Assembly: GCA_009773635.1 (NCBI GenBank)
Contig: WSYC01000021.1
Location: 1 to 34,214, forward strand
Origin: Beijerinckiaceae bacterium
GTDB lineage: Bacteria; Pseudomonadota; Alphaproteobacteria; Rhizobiales; Beijerinckiaceae
Direction: 5' to 3'
Length of the DNA stretch: 34,214 nucleotides
The notes beneath the pieces were generated by a model. It was not told where the DNA came from. It did not search any database and saw only the letters and a program-made list of their open reading frames with translations. Both the position numbers and the translations under genes were made by a program. Below, one piece after another: positions 1-11,527 of the stretch; the first letter of the stretch is position 1; the number at the start of each line of letters is the position of its first letter.

Positions 1-1
1 G

Positions 2-577
2 CCTGTCGGCTCGGGCAAGACGACGCTGACCGCGGCGCTCTGCCAGCGCATCCGCTCGCGCTATGATCTCGCGGTGATCACCAACGATATCTACACCAAG
101 GAAGATGCAGAAATCCTCGCGCGGCTCCAGGCGCTGCCGCAGGAGCGGATCATGGGCGTGGAAACCGGCGGTTGCCCACATACCGCGATCCGGGAGGATT
201 GCTCGATCAACCTGCACGCGATCGCCGGGATGCGGAAGAAGTTCCCGGATCTCGACCTGATCCTGATCGAATCCGGTGGTGACAACCTCGCCGCGACCTT
301 CTCACCCGAACTCGCCGATCTCACGATCTACGTGATCGATGTCGCGCAGGGCGAGAAAATCCCGCGCAAGGGCGGACCGGGTATCACCCGCTCCGACCTT
401 CTGGTCATCAACAAGACCGATCTTGCGCCGCATGTCGGGGCGGACCTCGAGGTGATGGCGCGGGATGCGAAAGCCCAGCGCGGGGCGCGCCCCGTTGCTT
501 TCACCAACCTCAAGACCGGCGAGGGAGTCGACGCCGTGATCCGCTTCATCGAGGAGCGCGGCGGCCTGGCAGGCTGA
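2..577 (+). CDS. ureG: Urease accessory GTPase UreG (5' end cut by window)
   Basis: UreG is the SIMIBI-class GTPase that, with UreF, UreH/D and UreE, drives GTP-dependent nickel delivery into apo-urease in the cytoplasm. The visible 191 residues open inside the P-loop (PVGSGKTT), so only about 10-15 N-terminal residues should be missing. They carry the metal-binding Cys-Pro-His motif ([11 protein letters not shown]), the ESGGDN segment and the guanine-specificity motif NKTD. The reading frame runs from base 2 without interruption, although the first in-frame ATG-like codon is at 74. The rest of a urease operon should lie upstream of the window. The gene ends 2 nt from a convergent gene, so ureG is probably the last gene of its operon. 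The family assignment is very secure. Confidence 0.97.
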   Translation, partial: PVGSGKTTLTAALCQRIRSRYDLAVITNDIYTKEDAEILARLQALPQERIMGVETGGCPHTAIREDCSINLHAIAGMRKKFPDLDLILIESGGDNLAATFSPELADLTIYVIDVAQGEKIPRKGGPGITRSDLLVINKTDLAPHVGADLEVMARDAKAQRGARPVAFTNLKTGEGVDAVIRFIEERGGLAG

Positions 578-579
578 CC

Positions 580-960
580 TCAGGCCGGCTCGACGCTCTG
601 CACCACGAAGGTGTGGAGCACCTCGTCGTCATCGCGGATCGAGACGTAATCGCCGGGATTGAACGCATGCGCGCCGAAGCGATAGCCGGCCTCGTCGTCC
701 TCGTCGCCGGCGATATCGTAGGTGAAGGCCCAGCTCCCACCCTTGTTTGCGCCGCCGCGATGCACGAGGTGCCCGAGGTCCAGCTCCTCGCCACCCCAGA
801 AGCGGCGCACGCGGCAGGCCTGCTTGTTCGTCTTCCAGCCCGTGGAATCGAGATGTCCGCTGGCGTCCAGCGGCGCGATGAACTCGTAGCCATGCGCGGC
901 CGACCCCGCCGGATACTCCTTCGAGCGAGCGAGATGGAGGGTGATGCGCTTGAGACTCAT
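580..960 (-). CDS. Conserved hypothetical protein, 126 aa
   Basis: This is a soluble, acidic 126-aa protein with no signal peptide or membrane segment. It begins MSLKRITLHLARSKEYPAGS and is rich in Gly, Asp and aromatic residues, with a strand-turn pattern suggesting a small beta-rich fold. I recall similar unnamed proteins in Bradyrhizobium-like genomes but cannot name a family or function. The whole frame is coding-like with high third-position GC, and it converges on ureG with a 2-nt gap. The antisense frames over the same bases are less protein-like. It shares a 174-nt intergenic region with the divergently transcribed ppx gene, so the two may have back-to-back promoters. Confidence 0.75.
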   Translation of the reverse strand: MSLKRITLHLARSKEYPAGSAAHGYEFIAPLDASGHLDSTGWKTNKQACRVRRFWGGEELDLGHLVHRGGANKGGSWAFTYDIAGDEDDEAGYRFGAHAFNPGDYVSIRDDDEVLHTFVVQSVEPA

Positions 961-1134
961 GATTCAACTCCGCTGTGACGATGAGGCGAGGATGGTCCAG
1001 CAGTGTCCTTCAAGCGTTGATCGGGATCAACCCCGGGCAGAAGAAAGCCGGGCAGGGTGGTTATCCGCCTTATTGACCGCTTTCCAAACGCCGCTTTCCG
1101 CGATTACAGTGGAGGCGGGGAGGAACAACTGTTG

Positions 1135-2271
1135 ATGGCCGATCATGACCGGCAAACGCCCAAGGTGTGCCTGGAGCCGAACGCGGGGACCGTTGCGTCA
1201 TCCGTTGCGGTTGAGCCTGCGCCCCGTCCGGTCAGCAAGGGGCTCCCGACGCCCTGTGCCCGCGATGTTCCGACATCCTATCGGGCAAGCCCCCGTTACG
1301 CCGCGCTTGATCTTGGCACCAACAATTGCCGCCTGCTGATCGCACGGCCCGAGGGCGCCTCGTTCCGGGTTGTCGATGCGTTCTCGCGCATCGTCCGGCT
1401 GGGCGAGGGGGTCGCGGCCAGTGGCAATCTGTGTGATGCCGCGATGGACCGGACGCTCGAAGCGCTGCACGTCTGCCGTCGCAAGCTCGACGAGCGTGGC
1501 GTTTCCCGCGTGCGCCTTGTCTCGACCGAAGCCTGCCGCGCTGCGCAGAACGGTCTGGCCTTCCTTGCGCGGATCGAGCGCGAAACCGGGTTGAAGCTCG
1601 AACTGCTCGACCGGCAAGGCGAGGCGCATCTCGCAGCGGCCGGCTGCGCCGCGCTTGCGGATGACCAGGCCTCCAGCGTCATCCTGTTTGATATCGGCGG
1701 CGGCTCGACCGAACTCGTCTGGCTGTCAGTCAAGAATTGCGGCGATGCCGATATCCGTTCGCGCATCCGCGCCTGGACGTCGATGCCGCTTGGCGTCGTC
1801 ACGCTCGCGGAGCGCCACGGCGGTGTCCATGTCTGCGGCAAGACGTTTGAATCGATGGTGCAGGAGACCAGCACCCTGCTCGCGCCCTTCGCGGAAGAAG
1901 CGCGTGATGCCAATGTCGAGCCGGGGTTTCATCTCCTCGGCACCTCCGGCACCGTGACGACGCTCGGCGGGATTTTCCTCGGCCTTGAGCGTTATGACCG
2001 CCGGCGGGTGGACGGGCTCTGGATGCAGGCCGGTGAGATCGACACCGTGCTGCAGGAACTGCTGGCGATGAGTTACCGCGAGCGCGCCGAGAACGGCTGC
2101 ATCGGGCGCGAACGGGCCGATCTCGTGCTGGCGGGGTGCGCGATTTTCGAGGCGATCCGCCGCGCCTTCCCGGCAAAACGCGTGCGCATCGGCGATCGCG
2201 GCCTGCGCGAAGGCATGCTGATGGAAATGATGCGCGAGGATGGGGTTCTCAGACAGCCCGCTTCCCGCTAA
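1135..2271 (+). CDS. ppx: Ppx/GppA family exopolyphosphatase
   Basis: This ASKHA-fold phosphatase should remove terminal phosphates from polyphosphate and/or hydrolyse pppGpp. I chose the ATG at 1135, which follows GGAGG and AGGA at 1111-1124, giving 378 aa; an upstream in-frame ATG at 1057 would add 26 uncharacteristic residues. An unconserved Pro/Ala-rich leader of about 50 residues precedes the first phosphate-binding motif (DLGTNN, 59-64). The catalytic Glu region (STEACR, near 132) and the second phosphate loop (DIGGGSTEL, 186-194) follow. At about 380 aa it is the short single-module form, without the C-terminal HD domain of the E. coli enzyme. It is followed after 9 nt by rlmE, a pairing common in Rhizobiales. 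Whether the substrate is polyphosphate or pppGpp cannot be told from sequence. Confidence 0.93.
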   Translation: MADHDRQTPKVCLEPNAGTVASSVAVEPAPRPVSKGLPTPCARDVPTSYRASPRYAALDLGTNNCRLLIARPEGASFRVVDAFSRIVRLGEGVAASGNLCDAAMDRTLEALHVCRRKLDERGVSRVRLVSTEACRAAQNGLAFLARIERETGLKLELLDRQGEAHLAAAGCAALADDQASSVILFDIGGGSTELVWLSVKNCGDADIRSRIRAWTSMPLGVVTLAERHGGVHVCGKTFESMVQETSTLLAPFAEEARDANVEPGFHLLGTSGTVTTLGGIFLGLERYDRRRVDGLWMQAGEIDTVLQELLAMSYRERAENGCIGRERADLVLAGCAIFEAIRRAFPAKRVRIGDRGLREGMLMEMMREDGVLRQPASR

Positions 2272-2280
2272 AGCGAGCGG

Positions 2281-3003
2281 ATGGCTGATAAAAGCAAACT
2301 CTCCGGCTCGCGTGAAATGGCCGTGCGGCTCAAGACCGCCCGCAAACGCACGACCTCGCAGCAGAAATGGCTGCAACGCCAGCTGAACGATCCTTACGTC
2401 GCAAAAGCGAAGGAGGCCGGCTACAAGAGCCGTGCCGCCTTCAAGCTCCTCGAGATCGACGATAAATACAAGCTGCTCAAACCCGGCATGCGGATCGTTG
2501 ATCTCGGCGCGGCCCCCGGCGGCTGGTGCCAGGTGGCGGCGGAGCGGATCAAGTCAACGCAGGCCGATGTGCGTATTGTCGCGATCGACCTCCTCGAAAT
2601 CGATCCTTTGCCCGGCGTGAATTTCATGGTGATGGATTTTACCGCGCCGGAAGCCGACGAGATCCTCAAGGAAAAGCTCGGTGGTCTCGCCAATGGCGTG
2701 ATCTCGGATATGGCCGCGAATACCACCGGCCACAAGCCGACGGATCACCTCAAAATCGTCGGTCTTGCCGAAATGGCGGCGGCTTTCGCCCGCGATGTGC
2801 TGGCACCCGGCGGGTTCTTCCTGTGCAAGCTGTTTCAGGGCGGCGAGACCGTTACCCTGCTCAATGATCTCAAGCGCGATTTTGCCGTTGTGCGCCACGT
2901 GAAGCCGGCCGCGAGCCGGGCGGGGTCCTCGGAGCTTTACGTGCTCGCGACCGGGTTCCGCGGCGTTCCGCTCGATCGCGCCGAGGACGAGGACGAGGCA
3001 TGA
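2281..3003 (+). CDS. rlmE: 23S rRNA 2'-O-uridine methyltransferase RlmE
   Basis: RlmE (RrmJ/FtsJ) uses S-adenosylmethionine to methylate the 2'-O of U2552 (E. coli numbering) in the A-loop of 23S rRNA, late in 50S assembly. The 240-aa protein has a basic N-terminal tail (residues 1-40), the SAM-binding loop DLGAAPGGW (74-82) and a complete catalytic tetrad K55, D143, K183 and E218. An acidic tail (DRAEDEDEA) closes it. The ATG directly follows the ppx stop region and the stop codon overlaps the start of the next gene (ATGA at 3000-3003), so ppx, rlmE and the phosphatase gene are probably co-transcribed and translationally coupled. Confidence 0.97.
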   Translation: MADKSKLSGSREMAVRLKTARKRTTSQQKWLQRQLNDPYVAKAKEAGYKSRAAFKLLEIDDKYKLLKPGMRIVDLGAAPGGWCQVAAERIKSTQADVRIVAIDLLEIDPLPGVNFMVMDFTAPEADEILKEKLGGLANGVISDMAANTTGHKPTDHLKIVGLAEMAAAFARDVLAPGGFFLCKLFQGGETVTLLNDLKRDFAVVRHVKPAASRAGSSELYVLATGFRGVPLDRAEDEDEA

Positions 3004-3662
3004 CGTTTCATGCGCTGGTCGATCTCGACGGGACAATCACCAACCCGAAGCCCGGCATCATCGCCTCGTTCCGCCACGCGTTGATGGAACTGGGCCTGCC
3101 GGCGCCGGAGGTCGAGGAACTCCTGTGGGTCATCGGCCCGCCGCTCCGGCACTCGTTTCCGAAGCTTGGTGTGCCCGCCGACAAGATCGAGGTGGCGCTG
3201 GAGCATTACCGCGCCTTCTACAGCGCCGGCGCCATGTTCGACGCCCCGGTCTATGCCGGGATGCGCGAGGCGCTTGCCGCGCTGCGCGAATCCGGCATCA
3301 CGCTCGTCGTCGCGACCTCGAAGCCACATGTCATGGCACGGCCAATTCTTGAGCATTTCGGGCTCGATACGCAATTTCATGCCATCCACGGCGCGGAACT
3401 CGACGGCCGCAACGATGACAAGGGCGATCTCCTCGCGCATATCCTGGCGGAGGAGGGCGTCGATCCTGCCCGTGCGGTGATGATCGGCGATCGCCTCTTC
3501 GATGTGAATGCGGCCAAACGCCATGCCATCCAGGCGATCGGCGTGCTCTGGGGCTACGGCGGTCACGCCGAACTCACCGAAGCCGGCGTGACGCACCTGT
3601 GCGAGACGCCGCACGATCTGGCTGCTCTTGTCGAAAGATGTCGCGCGGCTGCGTCGCGCTGA
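3000..3662 (+). CDS. HAD-family phosphatase, phosphoglycolate phosphatase-like
   Basis: This is a 220-aa haloacid dehalogenase superfamily hydrolase. Motif I is DLDGT (nucleophile D8, acid/base D10), followed by an alpha-helical cap of the Gph/PGMB type. Motif II lies in VVATSKP, and motif IV is GDRLFDVNAAK with the Mg-binding aspartates. The sequence resembles Gph-like and pyrophosphatase PpaX-like members, which act on 2-phosphoglycolate or other small phosphoesters; the substrate cannot be fixed from sequence. It starts at an ATG overlapping the rlmE stop by 4 nt, which indicates translational coupling and membership of the ppx-rlmE transcript. Confidence 0.9.
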   Translation: MTFHALVDLDGTITNPKPGIIASFRHALMELGLPAPEVEELLWVIGPPLRHSFPKLGVPADKIEVALEHYRAFYSAGAMFDAPVYAGMREALAALRESGITLVVATSKPHVMARPILEHFGLDTQFHAIHGAELDGRNDDKGDLLAHILAEEGVDPARAVMIGDRLFDVNAAKRHAIQAIGVLWGYGGHAELTEAGVTHLCETPHDLAALVERCRAAASR

Positions 3663-3831
3663 ACGGCAGTCGTTGCCGGACTGCATGCGCACGAGCGGAA
3701 TGGTTGTACCGTACTGCGCGCTCTGTCCGACGGTCCGGATACAAAGATGTCACGGTACATTTCCGTGCTTTACCGGCCTTGCAGGCCCATGCTCATTCGC
3801 CTCGCCCCCAATCAACGAGGAGACGCGATTC

Positions 3832-4248
3832 ATGACCTTCAAATCCGCAACCATCGCGGCGCTTGTGCTGCTGGCCGGCACGAGCGTGGCCTCGGCGCAG
3901 AGCTGCTCCGCCAACTTCAGGCAGGACGGCGTGCCGCTCTTGACCGATATCATCTACCGCAGCTGGCGGATCTATCCGACGCTCGACCCCAATCGGGCGC
4001 TGAATACTCTCGCGAGCGCGGTTGCCGCCGAGGGCTACGTTGAAATCGACGTAAACCGCCAGCTTCGGGCCATTTCAGCGCTGCAGGAAACCTCCGGCTC
4101 GGGGCGTCCGCAAACCCTGCGCATTTCGGCGCGTCCATCGGGCAAGGGCACGCGGGTTGATGGCATCTTCACGATCCAGGCCGGGCAGGTCGCCTCCGCC
4201 GATGCCGTCCGCGAAGGGCTGTGCGCAATTATTGACGCTGCGCGTTGA
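3832..4248 (+). CDS. Small exported protein of unknown function, 138 aa
   Basis: The start is the ATG at 3832, preceded by a good ribosome-binding site (ACGAGGAGAC); longer in-frame starts upstream give a non-protein-like leader. Residues 1-24 form a typical Sec signal peptide (charged MTFK, then AALVLLAGT, cleavage after SVASA). The mature domain of about 114 residues has two cysteines, one near each end, that could form a disulfide. I do not recognise the family. It is preceded by a 169-nt non-coding stretch, suggesting its own promoter, and overlaps the convergent 76-aa gene by 20 nt at the 3' end. Confidence 0.8.
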   Translation: MTFKSATIAALVLLAGTSVASAQSCSANFRQDGVPLLTDIIYRSWRIYPTLDPNRALNTLASAVAAEGYVEIDVNRQLRAISALQETSGSGRPQTLRISARPSGKGTRVDGIFTIQAGQVASADAVREGLCAIIDAAR

Positions 4249-4459
4249 GCCAGGCCTCGACCTCGTCGAGATCAGCCGAGAACAGGTATTCCTTGTCGCC
4301 ATAGACGATCTTCATCGTCTTGGCGTCCCGCAGCATGTAGCCGCCATGCGCGAGCACGCGCTTGTCCGGCTTCTGGCAGGTCATCAGGTGAATGCCGAGC
4401 CGCGTCGCGAGGCGGCGCACGCGTCGTTCAACCGAATTGAGGGCGTCGCGGCGACTCAT
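4229..4459 (-). CDS. Conserved hypothetical protein, 76 aa, downstream of guaA
   Basis: This 76-aa soluble protein begins MSRRDALNSVERRVRRLATR and ends with an acidic helix (DLDEVEAWLNAQRQ). A basic N-terminal helix is followed by a short beta-rich middle (MKIVYGDKEYLFS). It starts 1 nt after the guaA stop codon, so it is almost certainly translated from the rsmB-guaA transcript. Its 3' end overlaps the convergent exported-protein gene by 20 nt. No catalytic motif is visible and I cannot assign a function. The tight spacing and good codon structure make it a credible gene despite its size. Confidence 0.75.
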   Translation of the reverse strand: MSRRDALNSVERRVRRLATRLGIHLMTCQKPDKRVLAHGGYMLRDAKTMKIVYGDKEYLFSADLDEVEAWLNAQRQ

Positions 4460-4460
4460 C

Positions 4461-6026
<1,566 letters not shown>

Positions 6027-6038
6027 GGGCCTTGAACC

Positions 6039-7361
6039 TCAAGGGTTGCGCGTCAGAACAGCGATGAAAAATCCGTCGGTATTGGTGCGATGTGGCGTCA
6101 GCAGCAGGCCGATCTTGCGGCAATCCTGATGCTGCGCCAACGCGGGCAGAGAGTGCGCCTCGGCATTCGTCGCCGGGTCCACCAGTGTGAAATCGAGGTG
6201 CCGCTCGAGGAATGCTGCGACCTGCGCGCCGTTTTCCTCATCAAGCAAGGAGCAGGTGATGTAGACGAGCCGCCCGCCCGGCTTCACAAAGCCGGCGGCA
6301 TGATCGAGCACATCACGCTGCTCGCCGGTGCGGACATCGAGGCTTGTGGGGCGGATGCGCCATTTCGCATCCGGGTGGCGCCGCCAGGTTCCGGTGCCGG
6401 TGCAGGGCGCATCGACCAGCACGAGGTCCATCAGGCCAGCAAGATCATCGAGCGGCATCACGCCGGCACGCGGAGTTCGAATTTGAACATTGCGGACGCC
6501 GGCGCGCGTCAGCCGGTCATGAATTGGAGCGAGGCGGCGTTGGTCGCTGTCGGTGGCGAAAATCTGGCCCTTGTTGTTCATCTCGGCGGCCATGGCGAGG
6601 GTCTTGCCACCGCCCCCCGCACAGAGATCGAGCACCTGCATGCCCGCTTCTGCGCCCGCCAGCAGGCTGACAAGCTGGCTGCCCTCATCCTGCACCTCGA
6701 TTGCGCCCTTGAGGAAGGCGGGCTCGGATTGCACATGCGGCACGCGGCCTTCGGCATTGGCGGTGATCCGAAGTCCGAGCGGGGAGAGCGGCGTCGGTTC
6801 GGGATCGAGATGACCGATCGCTTCGAGCGCCTTCAGGCGGATGATTTTGAGCGGATTGACGCGCATGTCCATCGGTGCACGGGCCGCCATAGCGCCAACT
6901 TCCGCGACGCGGGCCTCGCCGAAGGCACGAGCGAGGCTGTCATCAAGCCATTCGGTATAGTTTCCGCGCACAAAGGGCGGGGCTGCGCTCAGATCGGGCG
7001 TTGCGAGGTGCGCACGCTCGGCATCCGAGAGCGGGGCAGGGGCGAAGCGTTCACCGGAACACAGCGCCTCGATGGCCTCGACACTCATGCCACGCAAGGA
7101 ACGGAGCATGCCGAGCAGAATGGCACGGCCTTCGCCATCCCGCGGCTCCTCGGAAGCATCGCGGATGCCCATGATCCAGGCCGCGCTGGCTTTGACGCGC
7201 AAGCTGTCATGCACGAGATTGCCGACCGCATTGCGATCGCCCGAACCGGCGTAGCGGTTCGCATTGCCCCAATCCTTCAGGGCATTCGTGAGCGGGCGCT
7301 TCTGGCGGAGGATATCGTCGATGATGCCGATGGCGGCAGAAAGTCTGGCTGCGGGGGTCAT
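6039..7361 (-). CDS. rsmB: 16S rRNA cytosine-5 methyltransferase RsmB-like
   Basis: This RsmB/Fmu-type enzyme should methylate C967 (E. coli numbering) of 16S rRNA. An N-terminal NusB-like helical domain (about 1-130) precedes the SAM-dependent methyltransferase domain, with its SAM loop VLDLCAGGGGKT. Motif IV is DAPCTGTG and motif VI is ITCSLLDEENG; their two cysteines (near residues 320 and 370) are the pair typical of RNA m5C methyltransferases. I chose the ATG at 7361; a TTG at 7376 would add five residues. The gene leads the rsmB-guaA-76 aa run and is divergent from the small lipoprotein gene. Some rhizobial relatives could have other target cytosines, so the exact site is inferred. Confidence 0.93.
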   Translation of the reverse strand: MTPAARLSAAIGIIDDILRQKRPLTNALKDWGNANRYAGSGDRNAVGNLVHDSLRVKASAAWIMGIRDASEEPRDGEGRAILLGMLRSLRGMSVEAIEALCSGERFAPAPLSDAERAHLATPDLSAAPPFVRGNYTEWLDDSLARAFGEARVAEVGAMAARAPMDMRVNPLKIIRLKALEAIGHLDPEPTPLSPLGLRITANAEGRVPHVQSEPAFLKGAIEVQDEGSQLVSLLAGAEAGMQVLDLCAGGGGKTLAMAAEMNNKGQIFATDSDQRRLAPIHDRLTRAGVRNVQIRTPRAGVMPLDDLAGLMDLVLVDAPCTGTGTWRRHPDAKWRIRPTSLDVRTGEQRDVLDHAAGFVKPGGRLVYITCSLLDEENGAQVAAFLERHLDFTLVDPATNAEAHSLPALAQHQDCRKIGLLLTPHRTNTDGFFIAVLTRNP

Positions 7362-7614
7362 GGTTCCGTAGGCCAAAAGGTAAGCGCCAAGTCAAGCGGT
7401 GAGTCCGCCTCCTTGCTGGTTCGCGAGCAAAAAGATCGAGTTCAGCGCAAAATTTCACGCGCGACCCAAAAATTCACACAAGACGAAGGATTTGTTCACA
7501 TGCCTGCGGCAAACACGGCCTAAGCGTCACCGTGTTGCCACAATTCGGCGCGACGCGGACCCGTTCAGGTTTTCCCGACCTTTTTCGGATACTCAAGACT
7601 TACAAGGAGCCCTC

Positions 7615-7761
7615 ATGACCAAGATCCTCCGCGGCACGCTTGCCGCCGCCCTTCTCGCCACACTGGCTGCCTGTGCCACCAAGCCGGAGCCGCAGTATAG
7701 CCCGGCACCGGCCCGCACGCTCGACGCCAAGACCCAGCTCGAGTGCGGCAAGCGCTGCTGA
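7615..7761 (+). CDS. Small lipoprotein, 48 aa
   Basis: The ATG at 7615 follows AAGGAGCCCTC, a near-ideal ribosome-binding site. The peptide has a lipoprotein signal with the lipobox LAAC, so Cys20 would be lipidated and the mature form is only 29 residues long. The mature part is Pro/Ala-rich near the N-terminus and ends with two closely spaced cysteines (LECGKRC). A strong intrinsic terminator starts 22 nt after the stop, so it is a single-gene unit. I do not recognise a functional family; small entericidin-like or cell-envelope lipoproteins are possible but not supported by specific motifs. Confidence 0.8.
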   Translation: MTKILRGTLAAALLATLAACATKPEPQYSPAPARTLDAKTQLECGKRC

Positions 7762-7783
7762 GCGCCCCTTTCCGCCAGACATG

Positions 7784-7812
7784 AAAAGGCCCGCTTGAAG
7801 CGGGCCTTTTTT
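7784..7812 (+). terminator. Intrinsic terminator after the small lipoprotein gene
   Basis: An AAGGCCCGCT stem pairs with AGCGGGCCTT around a short GA-rich loop and is followed by a T-run (TTTTTT to 7812). A matching A-run on the 5' side means it may also end the guaB transcript on the - strand only in the opposite sense, upstream of rsmB, so it may insulate rsmB from guaB. Guanine-nucleotide genes on either side would then be separate transcription units. Confidence 0.9.
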
Positions 7813-7847
7813 ATTGCCGGCAGACGCTGCCCAAACCCGCGCCCCGA

Positions 7848-9548
<1,701 letters not shown>

Positions 9549-10790
9549 TCAATCGCGCAGATAAGTGGAAATCCTGATCTTTCTTGCAATGAGCTTGCGA
9601 TCCGAGGTGTGCGCGCAGCCGTCGATCCGCATCTCCGCGTAGAAAAGCTGCGCTTCCTCGCCAATATCCTCGAAATTGCGGGTTTCAGCGGCAGCGTCGA
9701 TCAGGACGGGGTAGGAGCGCAGGGCATCTGCGCCGCAAGCATCGTCATAGAGCGTCCGCGTTGCCAGAACGAGGCTCGGGCGTTGCCAGTGGATGAGATC
9801 GCGTGATGCCGAAAGGTAAAAGCCGGATGCGGGGTAGGTGCCGCCGAAGCCATCGGGGGAGCCCTTCGCGGCCTGGAAAATTGCGAGATAGGTGCCGCTC
9901 GACCGGTGCCGGGTGATGCCACCCACCGGCGCGGGAAAAGGCGCGAGCGCCCGGCAGGCCTGATGGCTCTTCAAGGTCGCGTGGTAGGGGGACGGAAAAC
10001 GGGCCGAAAAGCCCTTGCCGTCAAACGCCCGCCAGCCCCCTCTGGCGAGGTCGTCAGTGCGGAACAGGCAGACGCCGGCGGGTTGCTCCGCCCGGCCGGT
10101 CGTGGCGCTCCACCCCGTGGTGCCGATCAGGGTGTAGAAGGCGCCGTCCTTTGCGATGATGTTCGAAGGATTGAAAAACCCGCGATGCCGGCCTTGGTCA
10201 TGCTCGGAAGGGAAGGGCGTTGCGGCGGCAACCAGCGGCTCGATCTTCCTGAAACTCCTGCCGCCATCATCCGAGCGGATGTTGAGAATGCTGTTCCACC
10301 AGCATTTCATATACGAATCGAAGCGACAGCGCCCCTTGTGCTCGTTGGCTTGAAACTCATGATGGACGAGCGCATGGATGGTCTTGCCATCCGGGGTCCA
10401 TGTCGCGGTGATCCAGCTCCGGTCATCAAAGTTCCGGGGATCGCCATTGCCGGTGCCGCGAAACACCACCCCGCACTCCAGCTTCAAGGCCAGCAGGGAG
10501 GGCCCGCTCATCCGGCGGTTCTCGAAGTGAAGACCGAAGGCGCGGATCATGCCGTCGGCATCGCGGAAGGCGCGCAACGGCGCATCCGGCACATCATGCC
10601 CGTCACAGGCATCGCGTTTGGGATCGAAGACGATAACCGGCGGCCCGACCGGCGTGGCGACGAAGGCCGTCTCCGCCGCGTGCGCCTGTCTCGCGATGGC
10701 GCAGGTGAGGGCAATGACCAGCGCGAACCACGCCAGAAACCACAGGGAATCGGGTAATCGGCGCTTCAAAATGGATCGCATTTCGCTCAT
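9549..10790 (-). CDS. Exported protein with sialidase/GH43-like beta-propeller features
   Basis: This 413-aa protein has an N-terminal hydrophobic segment (about residues 16-38, ending QAHA) that is either a signal peptide or an anchor. The rest looks like a periplasmic beta-propeller: repeated W/F-rich strands, one good Asp-box (SDDGGRSF), and a second RTDDL turn and SRDLIHW turn at blade-like spacing. Several His/Asp/Glu clusters (VHHEFQANEHKG) could be an active site, and eight or so Cys residues suggest disulfides. The fold points to glycan-active enzymes (GH43, GH32, sialidase-like), but no diagnostic catalytic triad can be assigned. It is transcribed toward guaB with a 207-nt gap and is divergent from the NnrU-family gene. 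The start could also be the ATG at 10781. Confidence 0.7.
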   Translation of the reverse strand: MSEMRSILKRRLPDSLWFLAWFALVIALTCAIARQAHAAETAFVATPVGPPVIVFDPKRDACDGHDVPDAPLRAFRDADGMIRAFGLHFENRRMSGPSLLALKLECGVVFRGTGNGDPRNFDDRSWITATWTPDGKTIHALVHHEFQANEHKGRCRFDSYMKCWWNSILNIRSDDGGRSFRKIEPLVAAATPFPSEHDQGRHRGFFNPSNIIAKDGAFYTLIGTTGWSATTGRAEQPAGVCLFRTDDLARGGWRAFDGKGFSARFPSPYHATLKSHQACRALAPFPAPVGGITRHRSSGTYLAIFQAAKGSPDGFGGTYPASGFYLSASRDLIHWQRPSLVLATRTLYDDACGADALRSYPVLIDAAAETRNFEDIGEEAQLFYAEMRIDGCAHTSDRKLIARKIRISTYLRD

Positions 10791-10855
10791 GGTGCGCTGA
10801 GCCGCAAAGCGCGCGCCAAAAATTCGACAGATCTAATTCATCGCACAGGAATTTC

Positions 10856-11455
10856 ATGTCCACCCTCATTCCGCTCATCCTCGGCCTCGTCATTTTCCTC
10901 GGGTGTCACATCGTCACACGGCAGCGCGACCTGCGAGCGCGCCTGATCGCCAGCAAGGGCGAGAAATTCTATCGTGCGATGTATTCGCTGGTGTCCCTGC
11001 TCGGCGTGGCGCTGATCGCGCATGGCTTCAAGGTCTACCGCGCCGCCGGGATGATCCCGGTCTGGGACCCGCCGCGCTGGCTGGCGCATCCCGCGATGCT
11101 GCTGATGTGGGCGAGCATGATCCTGCTCGTCGCCTCGAACATCAATGCACCCGGCAAGATCAAGGCGCGGACGAAGCACCCGATGCTGCTGGCGACCAAA
11201 ATCTGGGCAACGGCGCATCTCTTGGTGAACGGCGATCTCGGCTCGATCATCCTGTTCGGGGCGTTTCTCGCCTGGGCTGTCTGGGCACGGATCATGCTCA
11301 AACGGGCGGGCGATGTCGGCCACCCTGAGGCCGCAACCGCGCCGAACGCCGCCCGTTACGACCTGATCGCGATTGTCGCGGGCACGGCGATCACGGCGCT
11401 GTTTGTGGTCTGGGCGCACAAGTTCCTGATAGGGGTAGCGATTATCGGTGTTTGA
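10856..11455 (+). CDS. NnrU family integral membrane protein
   Basis: The 199-aa protein has about five or six transmembrane segments (residues 3-18, 40-58, 76-94, 115-145 and 165-190 roughly). The NnrU family signature KHPMLLATKIWATAHLLVNG lies near residues 102-121. NnrU was named for a gene near nitric oxide reductase in Rhodobacter and is distantly related to the plant zeta-carotene isomerase Z-ISO, which binds heme. Its role outside denitrifiers is unknown, and no nitrogen-oxide genes are visible here. The ATG has an AGGAATTTC ribosome-binding site. It is 72 nt upstream of the YfgM-like gene and may be its first operon partner. Confidence 0.92.
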   Translation: MSTLIPLILGLVIFLGCHIVTRQRDLRARLIASKGEKFYRAMYSLVSLLGVALIAHGFKVYRAAGMIPVWDPPRWLAHPAMLLMWASMILLVASNINAPGKIKARTKHPMLLATKIWATAHLLVNGDLGSIILFGAFLAWAVWARIMLKRAGDVGHPEAATAPNAARYDLIAIVAGTAITALFVVWAHKFLIGVAIIGV

Positions 11456-11527
11456 GGCTAGAGCATGCTGTGATCGAAACGGCGCGGCGCCGGGTGCCGC
11501 GCCCTTACTCACCCGATAGGGGTTACG

